Source: Magnetococcales bacterium (GTDB lineage: Bacteria; Pseudomonadota; Magnetococcia; Magnetococcales; Magnetaquicoccaceae). Taken from it: 64,000 nucleotides of DNA. Where the stretch lies: the NCBI GenBank assembly GCA_011089965.1, contig JAANAU010000001.1, forward strand, positions 248,001-312,000, given 5' to 3'. The translations under genes and the position numbers were made by a program. Shown one piece after another: positions 1 through 9,278 of the stretch. A model generated the notes under the pieces. It was not told the DNA's origin and ran no database searches. It saw only the letters and a program-made list of their open reading frames with translations. Position 1 is the first letter of the stretch. Each line of letters opens with the position of its first letter.

Positions 1-65
1 CTTGCATATCATTTCATATCATTTCAACAGGAGCAGCACAACCCGGAACCGATTCAAATACACCC

Positions 66-230
66 ATGGATCATGATCTCTCTTTTGACATGCCGAACAG
101 CAATTGCGCCAATTGCGCTCCCAATGGCGGCGTGGATTGTATTATGCGGGCAAACAGTTGGAACATGTGTCAATTTACACGCCAGCATGTCGGCTATGGC
201 CTGCCAGGCCATGGTCGGTCAAACCCATAG
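66..230 (+). CDS. possible small Cys-rich protein or C-terminus of an upstream gene
   Basis: A 54-codon frame runs from the ATG at 66 to a TAG at 228-230. It contains a CANC pair (two cysteines three apart) and several Asn and Asp residues, and its composition looks more protein-like than the competing frame starting at 73. The frame is also open back to the left window edge, so it could be the tail of a truncated upstream gene. No ribosome binding site stands close to the ATG; a GGAG lies about 30 bases upstream. I do not recognise the family. Confidence 0.25.
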   Translation: MDHDLSFDMPNSNCANCAPNGGVDCIMRANSWNMCQFTRQHVGYGLPGHGRSNP

Positions 231-258
231 CCGAAACGTGGCGAATAAAGGTGTGGAG

Positions 259-591
259 ATGGAAGACGTACTGATCCTGGACCGGGAACACGTTGCAGAA
301 TTACGCCTTATCGTTACCAGGCATGGGCTGCGCATCATGCAAGAGGCATCGCCCTGGGTAATACTGGTCGAAGGCGAAATTGATAATTTTGCTGTGTTTG
401 AAAATAAAAAAGGTATATTCTCCATCTCCACAACCCTTTCCAGCCAGAATGAAGCTCATTTAACCCCTTTCAACCTTACGGCAAACGAAATATTATTCAT
501 AAAGGCATGGATACACAGAAAAACTTTATTTAAGAAAAACCGTCCCGGTGATGGATGCGAATGGGATTCAACCGGATTTTCCTGTCCTTAA
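259..591 (+). CDS. hypothetical protein, 110 aa
   Basis: I do not recognise this protein. The frame is open from the window edge, but the ATG at 259 is preferred because AAAGG lies at a normal distance upstream and because the region 66-230 codes better in another frame. The product is soluble and mixed in charge, with no signal peptide, membrane segment or known motif, and ends in a short Lys/Arg-rich stretch followed by a Cys near the C-terminus. If the ATG at 73 were used the protein would be 172 aa with a hydrophobic Cys-containing leader. Confidence 0.45.
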   Translation: MEDVLILDREHVAELRLIVTRHGLRIMQEASPWVILVEGEIDNFAVFENKKGIFSISTTLSSQNEAHLTPFNLTANEILFIKAWIHRKTLFKKNRPGDGCEWDSTGFSCP

Positions 592-815
592 CCACTTCAA
601 ACACATTTTCAATCGACTCCTCCCAAAGCCTGCACAAGAGATCGAACAATCCATATCGACCCTGCATCCAAATTCCTTGCGTGCACGCACAATCTGTCTG
701 ATCATCTTGTACTGATGTCCTGCGCTGGCAACCTCGAAGAGCGCTCTTTCTTGCATATTTCCACTTCGCACACACTCCGGAAAGACCACCACAGGCAAAG
801 GCAGAGAGCCAACCG

Positions 816-1382
816 ATGATTCTTGAGAAAGAATTTTTTGAATATGTCACCGATGATCAAGGACGGACCCATCTTGCGCTGCGCGTCAAGGTTCCTCATC
901 ATCTGTTGCAGGCCATGGGATTGCTCACCGACGCATCAGACGAAGAGAGCGCCCTCCTGATCACCCAGATCCCGCTCAAAAGCATACGGGACATCCAGGA
1001 ACGCTGCGTTTTCACCGCAGAGTTCGCCACAGTGGAGGAGAATCCTGAATTCAACCCCCCGGTGCAACTGGTCACCATTCCCTGCCGGTCTGCGATAGGG
1101 CATGGCCGCTGCAAACGCACGGGGGAGGATCGCCCCTGCACCCTGTTTGGAGTCATGTCGTCGGTCCAAACCGGCGACAAGGATCCGGTTCATCTCATCG
1201 TGGCACCCAAACCTCCCGGTACGGAACTGCTGCCCTCTGAAGAGACCTGGCTGCTTCAAAAACGGGACACCTATGAACACTCCTTGCGTCAATGGGATGA
1301 TCTTTTGACACCTGTTCATCTGGTTTTGGATGCCACAACACGGGGGGTGCAATTCTGGTTGCGCTCCTGGCTGGGCAAATAG
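816..1382 (+). CDS. hypothetical protein, 188 aa
   Basis: The protein is soluble and lacks a signal peptide. Its middle part, about residues 90-115, holds two cysteines (CRSAIGHGRCKR and RPCTLF), and the C-terminus is Trp-rich (FWLRSWLGK). The stop codon lies only nine bases before the ATG of the cupin gene, and the CcmI-like gene follows with a four-base overlap, so the three genes are probably one transcript. The family is unknown to me. The 224 bases upstream hold no convincing plus-strand gene. Confidence 0.75.
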   Translation: MILEKEFFEYVTDDQGRTHLALRVKVPHHLLQAMGLLTDASDEESALLITQIPLKSIRDIQERCVFTAEFATVEENPEFNPPVQLVTIPCRSAIGHGRCKRTGEDRPCTLFGVMSSVQTGDKDPVHLIVAPKPPGTELLPSEETWLLQKRDTYEHSLRQWDDLLTPVHLVLDATTRGVQFWLRSWLGK

Positions 1383-1391
1383 GCGGTGCGC

Positions 1392-1826
1392 ATGACTCTT
1401 TCGACACGTTCATTATGGGTACTGGTTTTCATGCTGGCCCCGGTGTGGGCTGGACATGCCGACACTGCCTACCAGAAAGTCCAGCCTCTGCTCTCCACAA
1501 CCCACACCGTACTCAACGAACCTTTGCAACATGGTGACGGTTCTCCCTTGCAGATCAATTCCGCCATCATCACCATTCAACCGGGTGAAGAGACGGCCTG
1601 GCACAAGCATGGCATGCCCATGTACGCCTACATCCTGTCCGGAAGCGTGACCGTAAACTATGGGGAACAAGGCGAACGCACCTTCGCTGCCGGCAGCGCC
1701 ATGGTCGAAGCCATGGATCACTGGCATCGCGGCACCAATCGCGGTCTGGAGCCGGTACGCATTCTGGTGGTCTATTTCGGCAACCCATCTTCCAAGCAGG
1801 TCATTCTGCAAGAGCGAACCCCATGA
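1392..1826 (+). CDS. secreted cupin-domain protein
   Basis: The N-terminus carries a classical Sec signal peptide (hydrophobic LWVLVFMLAPVWAG, then a GHADTAY cleavage region), so the mature protein is periplasmic. The rest is a single small cupin barrel: the first motif has the metal-binding pattern HKHGMPMYAYILSG (two His), the second includes AGSAMVEAMDHWHRG with further His residues. The ATG at 1392 is preferred over a GTG six bases earlier. The substrate cannot be read from sequence. The last four bases overlap the start of the CcmI-like gene, which suggests translational coupling. Confidence 0.85.
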   Translation: MTLSTRSLWVLVFMLAPVWAGHADTAYQKVQPLLSTTHTVLNEPLQHGDGSPLQINSAIITIQPGEETAWHKHGMPMYAYILSGSVTVNYGEQGERTFAAGSAMVEAMDHWHRGTNRGLEPVRILVVYFGNPSSKQVILQERTP

Positions 1827-2692
1827 ACTGGATCTGGATTTTACCTGTCATACTGGTCATTGCACTGTTATGGACCTTTCATCCGGTGTTCCTGCGCCGG
1901 GGTGGTGATCCTTTGCCTGTCGGACTTGAAGGGGATCTGCGCGCAGAGTGGATGACGCAAAAGGAGTCACTGCTGCTGCAACTCAAGGAGATGGAACTGG
2001 AACGCGCTCCAGACCCGATGGCAGCCACCACCAGAACGGCACTGGAACGGGAACTGGCGGCTTTGCTGACCCGTATCGACAACCTGAAAACCACACCCGG
2101 ACAGGCTGCAATTGTGCCATCAGCCATTCCCAAAGGACCACTGGACATTGCCATGGCCATCTCGGTCATGTTGTTCATCACTGTGACCACGGGTCTGTTG
2201 TACCTGTTCATGGGCACACCGCGCACCGTGGCACCGAGCAGCGCCCAGCCTCAGGTCAATGCCCATGAAATCGCCACCATGGTGGAACAGGCCGCCAAAC
2301 GGTTGCAAGCCAATCCGGACGACATCCCGGGATGGATGCGTCTGGCCCGCTCCTATCAGGTCATGAACCGCCCCAACGACGCCATGGCTGCCTATACCCA
2401 TGTGCTGACGCGCCAACCTGATCTGGTGGATGCCATTGTGGCCCTGGCAGAACTGGAGCTGCACGCCACAGATCCGCAGCGTCAACAATCCGGGAAACAG
2501 CGGCTGCAAACCCTCCTGACCCAGCATCCGGACCATCCCGAGGCGCTGTGGCTGCTCGGTGGTGCCGCCTTTCGCAACGGTGATTCCGCCCAGGCACTGG
2601 CTTTGCTGAACCGACTCAAGGCCATACTGCCCCCTGGATCCGAATCGGCCAAAACCGTAGAACAGGCCATCGAACAGATCCGCAAGCCTTAA
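1823..2692 (+). CDS. CcmI/CycH-like TPR membrane protein
   Basis: The domain order matches CcmI, the apocytochrome c chaperone of the System I maturation complex. There is an N-terminal membrane anchor (residues 3-22), a cytoplasmic coiled segment rich in Glu/Leu/Arg (about 35-85), a second membrane segment (about 108-128), and a periplasmic TPR domain (about 145-285) with NPDDIPGWMRLARSYQ and YTHVLTRQPD repeats. No other ccm genes are visible here, so the role is inferred from architecture alone. The window does encode c-type haem proteins (59-60 kb and the cyclase at 23.6 kb) that would need such maturation. Confidence 0.75.
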   Translation: MNWIWILPVILVIALLWTFHPVFLRRGGDPLPVGLEGDLRAEWMTQKESLLLQLKEMELERAPDPMAATTRTALERELAALLTRIDNLKTTPGQAAIVPSAIPKGPLDIAMAISVMLFITVTTGLLYLFMGTPRTVAPSSAQPQVNAHEIATMVEQAAKRLQANPDDIPGWMRLARSYQVMNRPNDAMAAYTHVLTRQPDLVDAIVALAELELHATDPQRQQSGKQRLQTLLTQHPDHPEALWLLGGAAFRNGDSAQALALLNRLKAILPPGSESAKTVEQAIEQIRKP

Positions 2693-2856
2693 CCGGGCTG
2701 CACCATCTGGAGATCAGGCGTGGTGGATGTCATGGGCACGGGTGATTGGGAATCCTGGTGCCGCTCTGGCCATTCGGGTATGATGGATTCGATATCGTCG
2801 TGTGACACCACTCCCGAGTCCATCAACCCAATTTTTCTTTTCCAAGGAGAGCCTTC

Positions 2857-3099
2857 ATGGGACTGTCCACCTCACACTTGCTGATCATCCTGGTGATCGT
2901 TCTGGTCGTCTTTGGTGCCGGGAAACTACCGGGTGTGATGCGCGACCTGGGACAAGGGGTCAAGAGTTTCAAGGATGCCATGACCGGCGACAAGGACAAA
3001 GACAAGGATCTGCCCGAAGAACCCAACCAGAAACCGGACGAAAAAGTCGCAACCGCCAATCAAACCATCGAGGGTCAAGTCAAACGCGATCCCACCTGA
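2857..3099 (+). CDS. tatA: twin-arginine translocase subunit TatA
   Basis: The 80-residue protein has one N-terminal membrane helix (about residues 6-22) followed by the family's [20 protein letters not shown] hinge and amphipathic helix, then a charged Lys/Asp/Glu tail. TatA oligomerises to form the pore for folded proteins at the inner membrane. An AAGGAGAG ribosome binding site precedes the ATG. It is the first gene of a tatA-tatB-tatC run followed closely by RNase J and ftsK. A plausible client in this window is the FecR-like protein at 54.6 kb, whose signal has a twin arginine. Confidence 0.97.
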   Translation: MGLSTSHLLIILVIVLVVFGAGKLPGVMRDLGQGVKSFKDAMTGDKDKDKDLPEEPNQKPDEKVATANQTIEGQVKRDPT

Positions 3100-3125
3100 T
3101 GTGGATGGCTGTGGAGTGAAGCCGC

Positions 3126-3494
3126 ATGTTCGGACTCAGCTGGATTGAATTCTTTGTCATTCTGATCGTTGCCCTGGTGGTCATCGGGCCGGACAAGCTG
3201 CCGGAAGTGGCGCGCGGTCTGGCGCGCATGATCCGCCAGTTCCAACGCATTGCCAGCGAGGTCCGGGAGAGCATCCGCATGGAAGATCTGGAAACCACCA
3301 TGCGGGAGAGTTCCCACTACACCCCACCTGCCATGCCTGCTTCTCTGCCTCCACCGGCCCATTTTCAGGAGCCTGAAAAAACGCCTGCCCCGGTTGTACC
3401 ACCCATTCCGAACCAACCCGGTGTCGGCAAACCGCCAACTCCGGATACGGTTCCCTCCTCATCCACCCACACTCACGATTCGACCCGCCCATGA
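3126..3494 (+). CDS. tatB: twin-arginine translocase subunit TatB
   Basis: TatB forms the substrate receptor with TatC. The start, MFGLSWIEFFVILIVALVVI followed by GPDKLPEVARGLARM, is diagnostic: a Glu within the membrane helix and the GP hinge leading into the amphipathic helix. The C-terminal third is Pro/Thr-rich and low in complexity, as is common for TatB. The stop overlaps the start of tatC by four bases. Confidence 0.97.
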   Translation: MFGLSWIEFFVILIVALVVIGPDKLPEVARGLARMIRQFQRIASEVRESIRMEDLETTMRESSHYTPPAMPASLPPPAHFQEPEKTPAPVVPPIPNQPGVGKPPTPDTVPSSSTHTHDSTRP

Positions 3495-4258
3495 TGGGAC
3501 CCAATGATACTGCTCCACTGCTGACACATCTGACCGAACTGCGCAACCGCCTGATCATTTCGGTGGGGGCAATCCTGGTTGGTTTCTTCATCTGCTGGGG
3601 CTTTTCCGAAGAGATCTTTGCCTTTCTGATCCGTCCGCTCAAAGAGCTTTTGGGACCGAATGACAAAATGATCTTCACCGGCCTGCATGAAGCCTTTTTC
3701 ACCTATTTAAAGGTTTCATTGTTCGGTGGTCTGGTGATTGCTCTGCCGGTCCTGTTGAGCCAGTTATGGCTGTTTGTGGCACCCGGTCTCTATGAGTCGG
3801 AGAAAAAATCGTTTCTGCCATTTCTGCTCATGACCCCAGGCCTGTTCTTTCTGGGGGCGGCCATGGCTTATACTTTCGTTTTTCCTTTGGCCTTCAAGTA
3901 TTTTCTGAGTTTTGCCACCCCGGATATTGCGGCCATGCCGTCGATCTCCGAATATCTCAGTCTGATCATGCTGTTGATGCTGGCTTTCGGACTGGTCTTC
4001 GAGATGCCGATTGCGCTCCTGCTGCTGATCAAAACCGGAGCTGTCAGCACCCAGGCTCTGGTTGACAAAAGACGGTATCATATTGTCTTTGCCTTCGTGC
4101 TGGCCGGCATCATCACGCCGCCTGACCCGATTTCCCAGATCATGCTGGCCATACCGATGTGTCTGATGTATGAAATCTCCATCATTCTGGGACGTGGCAT
4201 CGAACGCAAACGGGCGCAAAACAACGCCCTGACCCCACAACAGGAGTCTGCCCCATGA
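3491..4258 (+). CDS. tatC: twin-arginine translocase subunit TatC
   Basis: This is a polytopic inner-membrane protein of usual length (255 aa) with six predicted helices. Family signatures include the N-terminal LTHLTELRNRL, which helps bind the twin-arginine motif, PLKELLGP, FTGLHEAFFTYLKVS and the late AGIITPPDPISQ. It overlaps tatB upstream by four bases and the RNase J gene downstream by four bases, so the four genes are probably translated from one message. Confidence 0.98.
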   Translation: MMGPNDTAPLLTHLTELRNRLIISVGAILVGFFICWGFSEEIFAFLIRPLKELLGPNDKMIFTGLHEAFFTYLKVSLFGGLVIALPVLLSQLWLFVAPGLYESEKKSFLPFLLMTPGLFFLGAAMAYTFVFPLAFKYFLSFATPDIAAMPSISEYLSLIMLLMLAFGLVFEMPIALLLLIKTGAVSTQALVDKRRYHIVFAFVLAGIITPPDPISQIMLAIPMCLMYEISIILGRGIERKRAQNNALTPQQESAP

Positions 4259-5937
4259 GCCGACCACACCTCGCCCCCCTGGAGATCATGCCCCTGGGTG
4301 GATTGGGCGAGATCGGCATGAACCTCATGGTGTATGGCTATGAAAACAAACTGCTGATCGTGGATTGCGGTTTGACCTTTCCCGGCCCGGATACTCCGGG
4401 TGTGGATTTCATCATTCCCGATGTGCGCTTTCTGGAGGAGAACCGGGAACGGGTGGCAGGCATCGTTCTGACTCACGGCCACGAAGACCACATCGGTGCC
4501 ATGCCCTATATCTGGCCACTGCTCCAGACCCCGATCTATGGCACTGCCATGACTCTCGGTCTTCTGGAAGGCAAATTCCGGGAACATGGACTGCTGGGAC
4601 AGGCAGAGATGATCGAGGTGAAACATCGTCAGGCCATTCAGATCGGGCCATTCAACATCACCTTCATCCATGTCACCCACTCCATTGTGGACTCCTCTGC
4701 CCTGGCCATCCGGACCCCTCTGGGCACGGTGGTTCATACCGGTGACTTCAAGATCGACCACACCCCGGTCAACGAACGTCCCACTGATCTCTACTCCTTT
4801 GCCCAACTGGGCGAGAAAGGGGTTCTGGCCCTGCTTTCCGACTCCACCAACATCAACCGACCCGGAGCCACGGTTTCTGAACAAAGCGTCAGCGATGTTT
4901 TTGCCAAGCTTTTTCCCCGGGTCAAAGGGCTGTTGATTGTGGCCACCTTTGCCTCGAACATCCAACGGATCCAACAGGCCATGCATGCTGCGGTTGCCGT
5001 CAACCGCAAGGTGGTTCTCAATGGCCGCTCGATGATCGCCAATGTCAATGTGGCCCGTGCCCTGGGGTTCATCGACATTCCACCCGACACCCTGATCGAC
5101 ATTCGCAAGCTGGACCACTATCCCCGTGATCAGATCATGGTGCTCTCCACCGGCAGCCAGGGCGAACCGAACTCTTCGCTGGTGCGCATTGCCTCGGGAG
5201 AGCATCAGGAGATCACGATTCATCCCGGAGACTCGGTGGTTCTCTCCTCCCGCTTCATTCCCGGCAACGAACGCACCATCTGGTCTTTGATCAACCTGCT
5301 GTTCAAGAGCGGGGCAGATGTCATCCACGAACGCATTCTTCCTGAGGTGCATGTCTCGGGACACGCCCCGCGCGAAGATCTGAAACTGATGATTGCCTTG
5401 ACACGCCCGAAATTCTTCATTCCCATTCATGGCGAGCGGCGCCATCTGCACAATCATCGCGATCTGGCGGTCAGCCTGGGCATTGCGCCCCAGAACGCTT
5501 TGGTATTGGAAAATGGCGAACGGGCCGTGCTGACCCGCGATGCCGTACAACGGGACGGCACCATTCCCAGCGGTCGCGTATTCGTCGATGGCAAAGGGGT
5601 GGGTGATGTGGGCGATATCGTGTTGCGTGATCGTCTCCATCTGTCCGAGGATGGCATGGCTGTCGTGATGCTTGTGGTGTCCAAGGCCACGGGTGAAATC
5701 CTGCAAAGACCCGAACTGCTCACCCGGGGCGTGGTCTATGAGGATGATCACCAGAATCTGCTGGAAGAGGCCAAGGATGCGGTTGAGGCTGCTCTTGCCC
5801 TGGGATCCAAAGGGATGGACTTTGCCGATGACGAGGTGGTCGGTGCCTCTGAAATCGCCCAACGCGCCTTGCGTCGTTTCTTCAAGAAGAGATTGGGCCG
5901 ACGCCCGGCGGTATTTCCTCTGGTCATGGAGATGTAA
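4255..5937 (+). CDS. rnj: ribonuclease J
   Basis: RNase J is a metallo-beta-lactamase/beta-CASP nuclease with endo- and 5'-3' exonuclease activity in RNA processing. The zinc motif LTHGHEDHIGAMPYI lies near residue 72; later ligands are in FIHVTHSIVDSS and VHTGDFKID. The beta-CASP part has VLSTGSQGEPNSSLVRIA and HVSGHAPREDL. The length, 560 aa, is normal. The start overlaps tatC by four bases and ftsK begins three bases after the stop. Proteobacteria carrying RNase J are mostly in the alpha class and relatives, which fits the proposed placement. Confidence 0.96.
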   Translation: MSRPHLAPLEIMPLGGLGEIGMNLMVYGYENKLLIVDCGLTFPGPDTPGVDFIIPDVRFLEENRERVAGIVLTHGHEDHIGAMPYIWPLLQTPIYGTAMTLGLLEGKFREHGLLGQAEMIEVKHRQAIQIGPFNITFIHVTHSIVDSSALAIRTPLGTVVHTGDFKIDHTPVNERPTDLYSFAQLGEKGVLALLSDSTNINRPGATVSEQSVSDVFAKLFPRVKGLLIVATFASNIQRIQQAMHAAVAVNRKVVLNGRSMIANVNVARALGFIDIPPDTLIDIRKLDHYPRDQIMVLSTGSQGEPNSSLVRIASGEHQEITIHPGDSVVLSSRFIPGNERTIWSLINLLFKSGADVIHERILPEVHVSGHAPREDLKLMIALTRPKFFIPIHGERRHLHNHRDLAVSLGIAPQNALVLENGERAVLTRDAVQRDGTIPSGRVFVDGKGVGDVGDIVLRDRLHLSEDGMAVVMLVVSKATGEILQRPELLTRGVVYEDDHQNLLEEAKDAVEAALALGSKGMDFADDEVVGASEIAQRALRRFFKKRLGRRPAVFPLVMEM

Positions 5938-5940
5938 TTC

Positions 5941-8900
5941 ATGACTGTACGAAAACGTCCCGGTCCCGCTCCCACCGAGCCTGCGACCACGCTTGGCATG
6001 ACCATTGTCCGCGAGGCATTGGGCCTGGTTCTGCTGTTTCTTGGCATCTTTGTTCTGCTCACCCTGTTGAGCCACAACCCGGAAGATCCCTCGTTCAATC
6101 ATGCCAGTGAAAGTGCTGCTGTCCACAATCTGGCGGGCCGAACCGGCGCTCTGCTGTCGGATGCGCTTTATCAGGTATTCGGTTATGGTGCCATCTGGCC
6201 GGTGATCTTTCTGTTGGTTCCGGGATACCGTCTGCTGCGCTCGCGGCCTGAAGAAGAGATCTTTCTGGACAGACTGATTGCTGCTCCGGTTCTTGCAGTG
6301 GTGACGACCACGCTGCTCTCTTTGTTGAGCGGCGCATCTCCGGCACCTGACGCCTTTCCACCCACCGGACCCGGTGGCGTTGTAGGTACGGTATTGGGAG
6401 AGAGCATGCGCCACGCCTTTGGCCTGTTGGGCAGTCTGCTGCTGCTGGCCCCGTTGACCATCCTCTCTCTGATGGTTCTTGGACGGATCTCCTTCACGGG
6501 ACTGATCGAATCATTTCACAACGAATCCGGAGAGCTGCGTCTGCCCACGCCAGCCACCATTGCCCACTCCCGTGATGCTCTGGTGGAATCGGGCAGCCAC
6601 CATTTGACCCGGTTTCTGGCTCTGACCGGCAAAATCGTGGCTGCGGTCATTGCCATGCTGGCAGCCATCCCCATTCTGATCGGACAGTTGTGGCACAAGC
6701 GTGCTGTTCTTGCGACAAAAGCGGCTCCGCCGGTCCGTTTTGAACCTTCACCCCCGCCACCTTTGGCTTGCATGCCGCCAGAACGGCGTGAACCCGTACT
6801 GGAGATCCCCCAACCGCAACCCGAACCTCCACAGCCTGCACCAACACCAGAGCCAACGGCCACGCCTTCCCCCTCGGCACCTGCTGACTCCATGGCAACA
6901 CAGCACGAACCGACCGGAACGGCGACTCCGCTCTCTTCAGCCCAGCACGCTTTATCCGTGGCGATCTCGGTTCCGGCAGAGATCCTGACCCCGGCCACGG
7001 TCACTGATCTGATCAAGCCGCACGGCGTGGTTTTTCTGCGCAAAAGCGAACCTTCAGAACCTCAGACACAACCGACTCCAGAACCGCCCCCCTCCCTGGA
7101 TCAACCGCTCATGCCCGTGGAACTGGAGCCGGATGACCTGCCTGCTGCTCCCAATCCCCCCCTGCCGGATCCACCCCAACATGCCCCATCCGGTGTGATT
7201 TTCGGGGTACGTTCCGGAGGAGATGCGCGCACTCCGAAAGAGACGACCATCACACAGAATCCTGAGCTGGTGGATGATCTGGAGATGCCTGTCGAGGCCG
7301 AAACCATGGCAATCGAGCCGCAGGATGACATGGATGAGGATGAAGATGAGGAGGCAGATGACATGGATGAAGATGAGGAGGAGGCAGAAGCGGAATTCTC
7401 CTTCCCATCCCCGATATCAGAGGAGGAGTTGCCCCCTCTGCCGCCCCTGACCATGCTGGCTCTGCCGGAAGAGAACGTTTACCAGGGACCAACACGGGAA
7501 GAGCTGCACTCGACCGCCCGTCTGCTGGAGCAGAAACTGGAGGACTTCAAAGTCAAAGGGCAGATCATCGATGCCCATCCCGGACCGGTGATCACCACCT
7601 ATGAACTGGATCCGGCACCGGGTCTGCGTGCAGCCAAAGTGGTCGGTCTGGCCGATGATCTGGCCCGCTCGATTGCTGCGGTATCGGTGCGGGTGGTGGG
7701 GAATATTCCCGGCAAAAACGTGATCGGAATCGAAATTCCCAATCAGAATCGCCGTACGGTCTATCTGCGAGAAATTCTCGACTCGGACACGTTTCGTCAG
7801 GTCAAAAGTCCTTTGGCCATGGCCTTGGGATCGGACATCAACGGGCGTCCCGTGGTTCACAATCTGGCCAAGATGCCCCATCTGCTGGTGGCTGGAACCA
7901 CGGGTTCGGGCAAATCCGTAGCGGTCAATGCCATGATCTGCTCTGTCCTGTTTTCCGCGCGACCCGAAGAGGTACGTTTCCTGATGGTCGATCCGAAAAT
8001 GTTGGAGCTGTCGATCTACGAAGGAATTCCCCATCTGTTGGCTCCGGTGGTGACTGATGTCAACAAGGCAGCCACCCTGCTCAAATGGGCAGTCGCCGAA
8101 ATGGAAGAGCGTTACCGTCTGATGTCAGAGTTGGGGGTGCGCAACCTGAGCGGCTACAACCAGCGCATTCAGGAGTGTCTGCTCGCTGGTGATGAACCGA
8201 CACGCCGGGTCAAGGTGGGCTTTGATCCGGAAACCGGACGCCCTGTGGAGCAGGAAGAGCCGATCCCGCTGGAAAAGAAACCGCTGATCGTCATCATCAT
8301 TGACGAGTTGGCCGATTTGATGATCCAGGTCGGCAAGGATGTGGAACCGGCCATTGCCCGTTTGGCACAGATGGCGCGCGCTGCCGGTTTGCATCTGATT
8401 ATCGCAACGCAACGGCCCTCTGTGGATGTGATCACCGGGCTGATCAAGGCCAACTTCCCCACCCGACTGGCTTTTCAGGTCTCTTCCAAAATCGACTCGC
8501 GCACCATTCTCGACTCCATGGGTGCGGACCGTTTGCTGGGCATGGGCGATGGCCTGTTCCAACCCCCTGGCACCGGTCATTTGCAACGCATTCATGCCCC
8601 ATTCGTCTCGGATGGGGAAGTCCACAAGCTGGTCAAGTTCCTGAAATCCACCGGACGACCGGAATATGATCCGTCGATTCTGGCCAATACACTGGGGGAT
8701 GACGGCGAGGATGCGGGTCTGGGTGGAGAGAGCATGGGGGATGAGTATGATCCCTTGTACGATCAGGCCGTGGCTGTCGTGATCCGGGCCAAAAAGGTCA
8801 GTACCAGCATGGTACAAAGACACTTCAAGATCGGATACAACCGGGCCGCACGCATCGTGGACCGCATGGCTGCCGATGGCCTGATCTCCGAACCCAACCA

Positions 8901-8952
8901 TGCCGGCAAACGCGAGGTTTTGACGCAACCGGGTGGTGGCATGCGCGGATGA
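5941..8952 (+). CDS. ftsK: DNA translocase FtsK
   Basis: FtsK pumps DNA at the septum and activates XerCD at dif. The N-terminus (about residues 20-185) holds the membrane helices. A long linker follows that is first Pro/Glu-rich and then, around residues 460-485, almost purely acidic (repeated DMDEDEDEE-type units). The motor domain has Walker A GTTGSGKSVAVN near residue 650 and a Walker B region IVIIIDELADLM. The C-terminal winged-helix gamma domain is complete (VSTSMVQRHFKIGYNRAARI). Transcription probably ends in the repeat hairpin at 9196. Confidence 0.97.
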   Translation: MTVRKRPGPAPTEPATTLGMTIVREALGLVLLFLGIFVLLTLLSHNPEDPSFNHASESAAVHNLAGRTGALLSDALYQVFGYGAIWPVIFLLVPGYRLLRSRPEEEIFLDRLIAAPVLAVVTTTLLSLLSGASPAPDAFPPTGPGGVVGTVLGESMRHAFGLLGSLLLLAPLTILSLMVLGRISFTGLIESFHNESGELRLPTPATIAHSRDALVESGSHHLTRFLALTGKIVAAVIAMLAAIPILIGQLWHKRAVLATKAAPPVRFEPSPPPPLACMPPERREPVLEIPQPQPEPPQPAPTPEPTATPSPSAPADSMATQHEPTGTATPLSSAQHALSVAISVPAEILTPATVTDLIKPHGVVFLRKSEPSEPQTQPTPEPPPSLDQPLMPVELEPDDLPAAPNPPLPDPPQHAPSGVIFGVRSGGDARTPKETTITQNPELVDDLEMPVEAETMAIEPQDDMDEDEDEEADDMDEDEEEAEAEFSFPSPISEEELPPLPPLTMLALPEENVYQGPTREELHSTARLLEQKLEDFKVKGQIIDAHPGPVITTYELDPAPGLRAAKVVGLADDLARSIAAVSVRVVGNIPGKNVIGIEIPNQNRRTVYLREILDSDTFRQVKSPLAMALGSDINGRPVVHNLAKMPHLLVAGTTGSGKSVAVNAMICSVLFSARPEEVRFLMVDPKMLELSIYEGIPHLLAPVVTDVNKAATLLKWAVAEMEERYRLMSELGVRNLSGYNQRIQECLLAGDEPTRRVKVGFDPETGRPVEQEEPIPLEKKPLIVIIIDELADLMIQVGKDVEPAIARLAQMARAAGLHLIIATQRPSVDVITGLIKANFPTRLAFQVSSKIDSRTILDSMGADRLLGMGDGLFQPPGTGHLQRIHAPFVSDGEVHKLVKFLKSTGRPEYDPSILANTLGDDGEDAGLGGESMGDEYDPLYDQAVAVVIRAKKVSTSMVQRHFKIGYNRAARIVDRMAADGLISEPNHAGKREVLTQPGGGMRG

Positions 8953-9065
8953 CCGGTGCCGTACAGGTTGGACCCGGATGGCGTGCAAGCAAGGGAATCA
9001 GAGCCTCTGTCAACGGCTGGGGGGGAACCAAAGCGGACGGACGGATCGTTCCTTACACCATCATC

Positions 9066-9262
9066 AGGGGTCCAGGGGGGTTATCCCCCTGGTGGGGTCC
9101 AGGGGTGAAACCCCTGGGACTTTAAATGTTTTAAATTTTAACAGAAACATTAATAAATCATTTTTTAAACATTAATACATTAAAACATTAAAACCCTGGG
9201 GGATGAATCCCCCAGACCCCCTCTTTTTTTTCAATAATTGGATATTCATACTCGGCTCAAGA
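9066..9262. repeat. composite intergenic repeat, copy 1, with terminator hairpin
   Basis: The 326 bases between ftsK (+) and the PilZ gene (-) hold no gene. They carry two GC-rich inverted units (GGGTCCAGGGGGGTTATCCC and GGTCCAGGGGTGAAACCCC, 9068-9120), about 70 bases of A/T-rich DNA, and a perfect 20-base palindrome CTGGGGGATGAATCCCCCAG at 9196-9215 followed by ACCCCCTC and eight T. The same set, in the same order, recurs at 12821-12993. The palindrome plus T-run looks like a rho-independent terminator for ftsK. Confidence 0.85.
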
Positions 9263-9278
9263 ATCACCAAACCGCCTC

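Noticed and set aside
568-756. 62-codon minus-strand frame between the first two unknown genes
   Set aside because: It reads somewhat protein-like (ALFEVASAGHQYKMIRQIVR) but overlaps the preceding gene, has a weak ribosome binding site and no known family.
4078-6414. 778-codon minus-strand open frame opposite tatC, RNase J and ftsK
   Set aside because: It lies antisense to three well-identified genes, has His/Gln/Gly-rich composition typical of antisense shadows, and no family motif.
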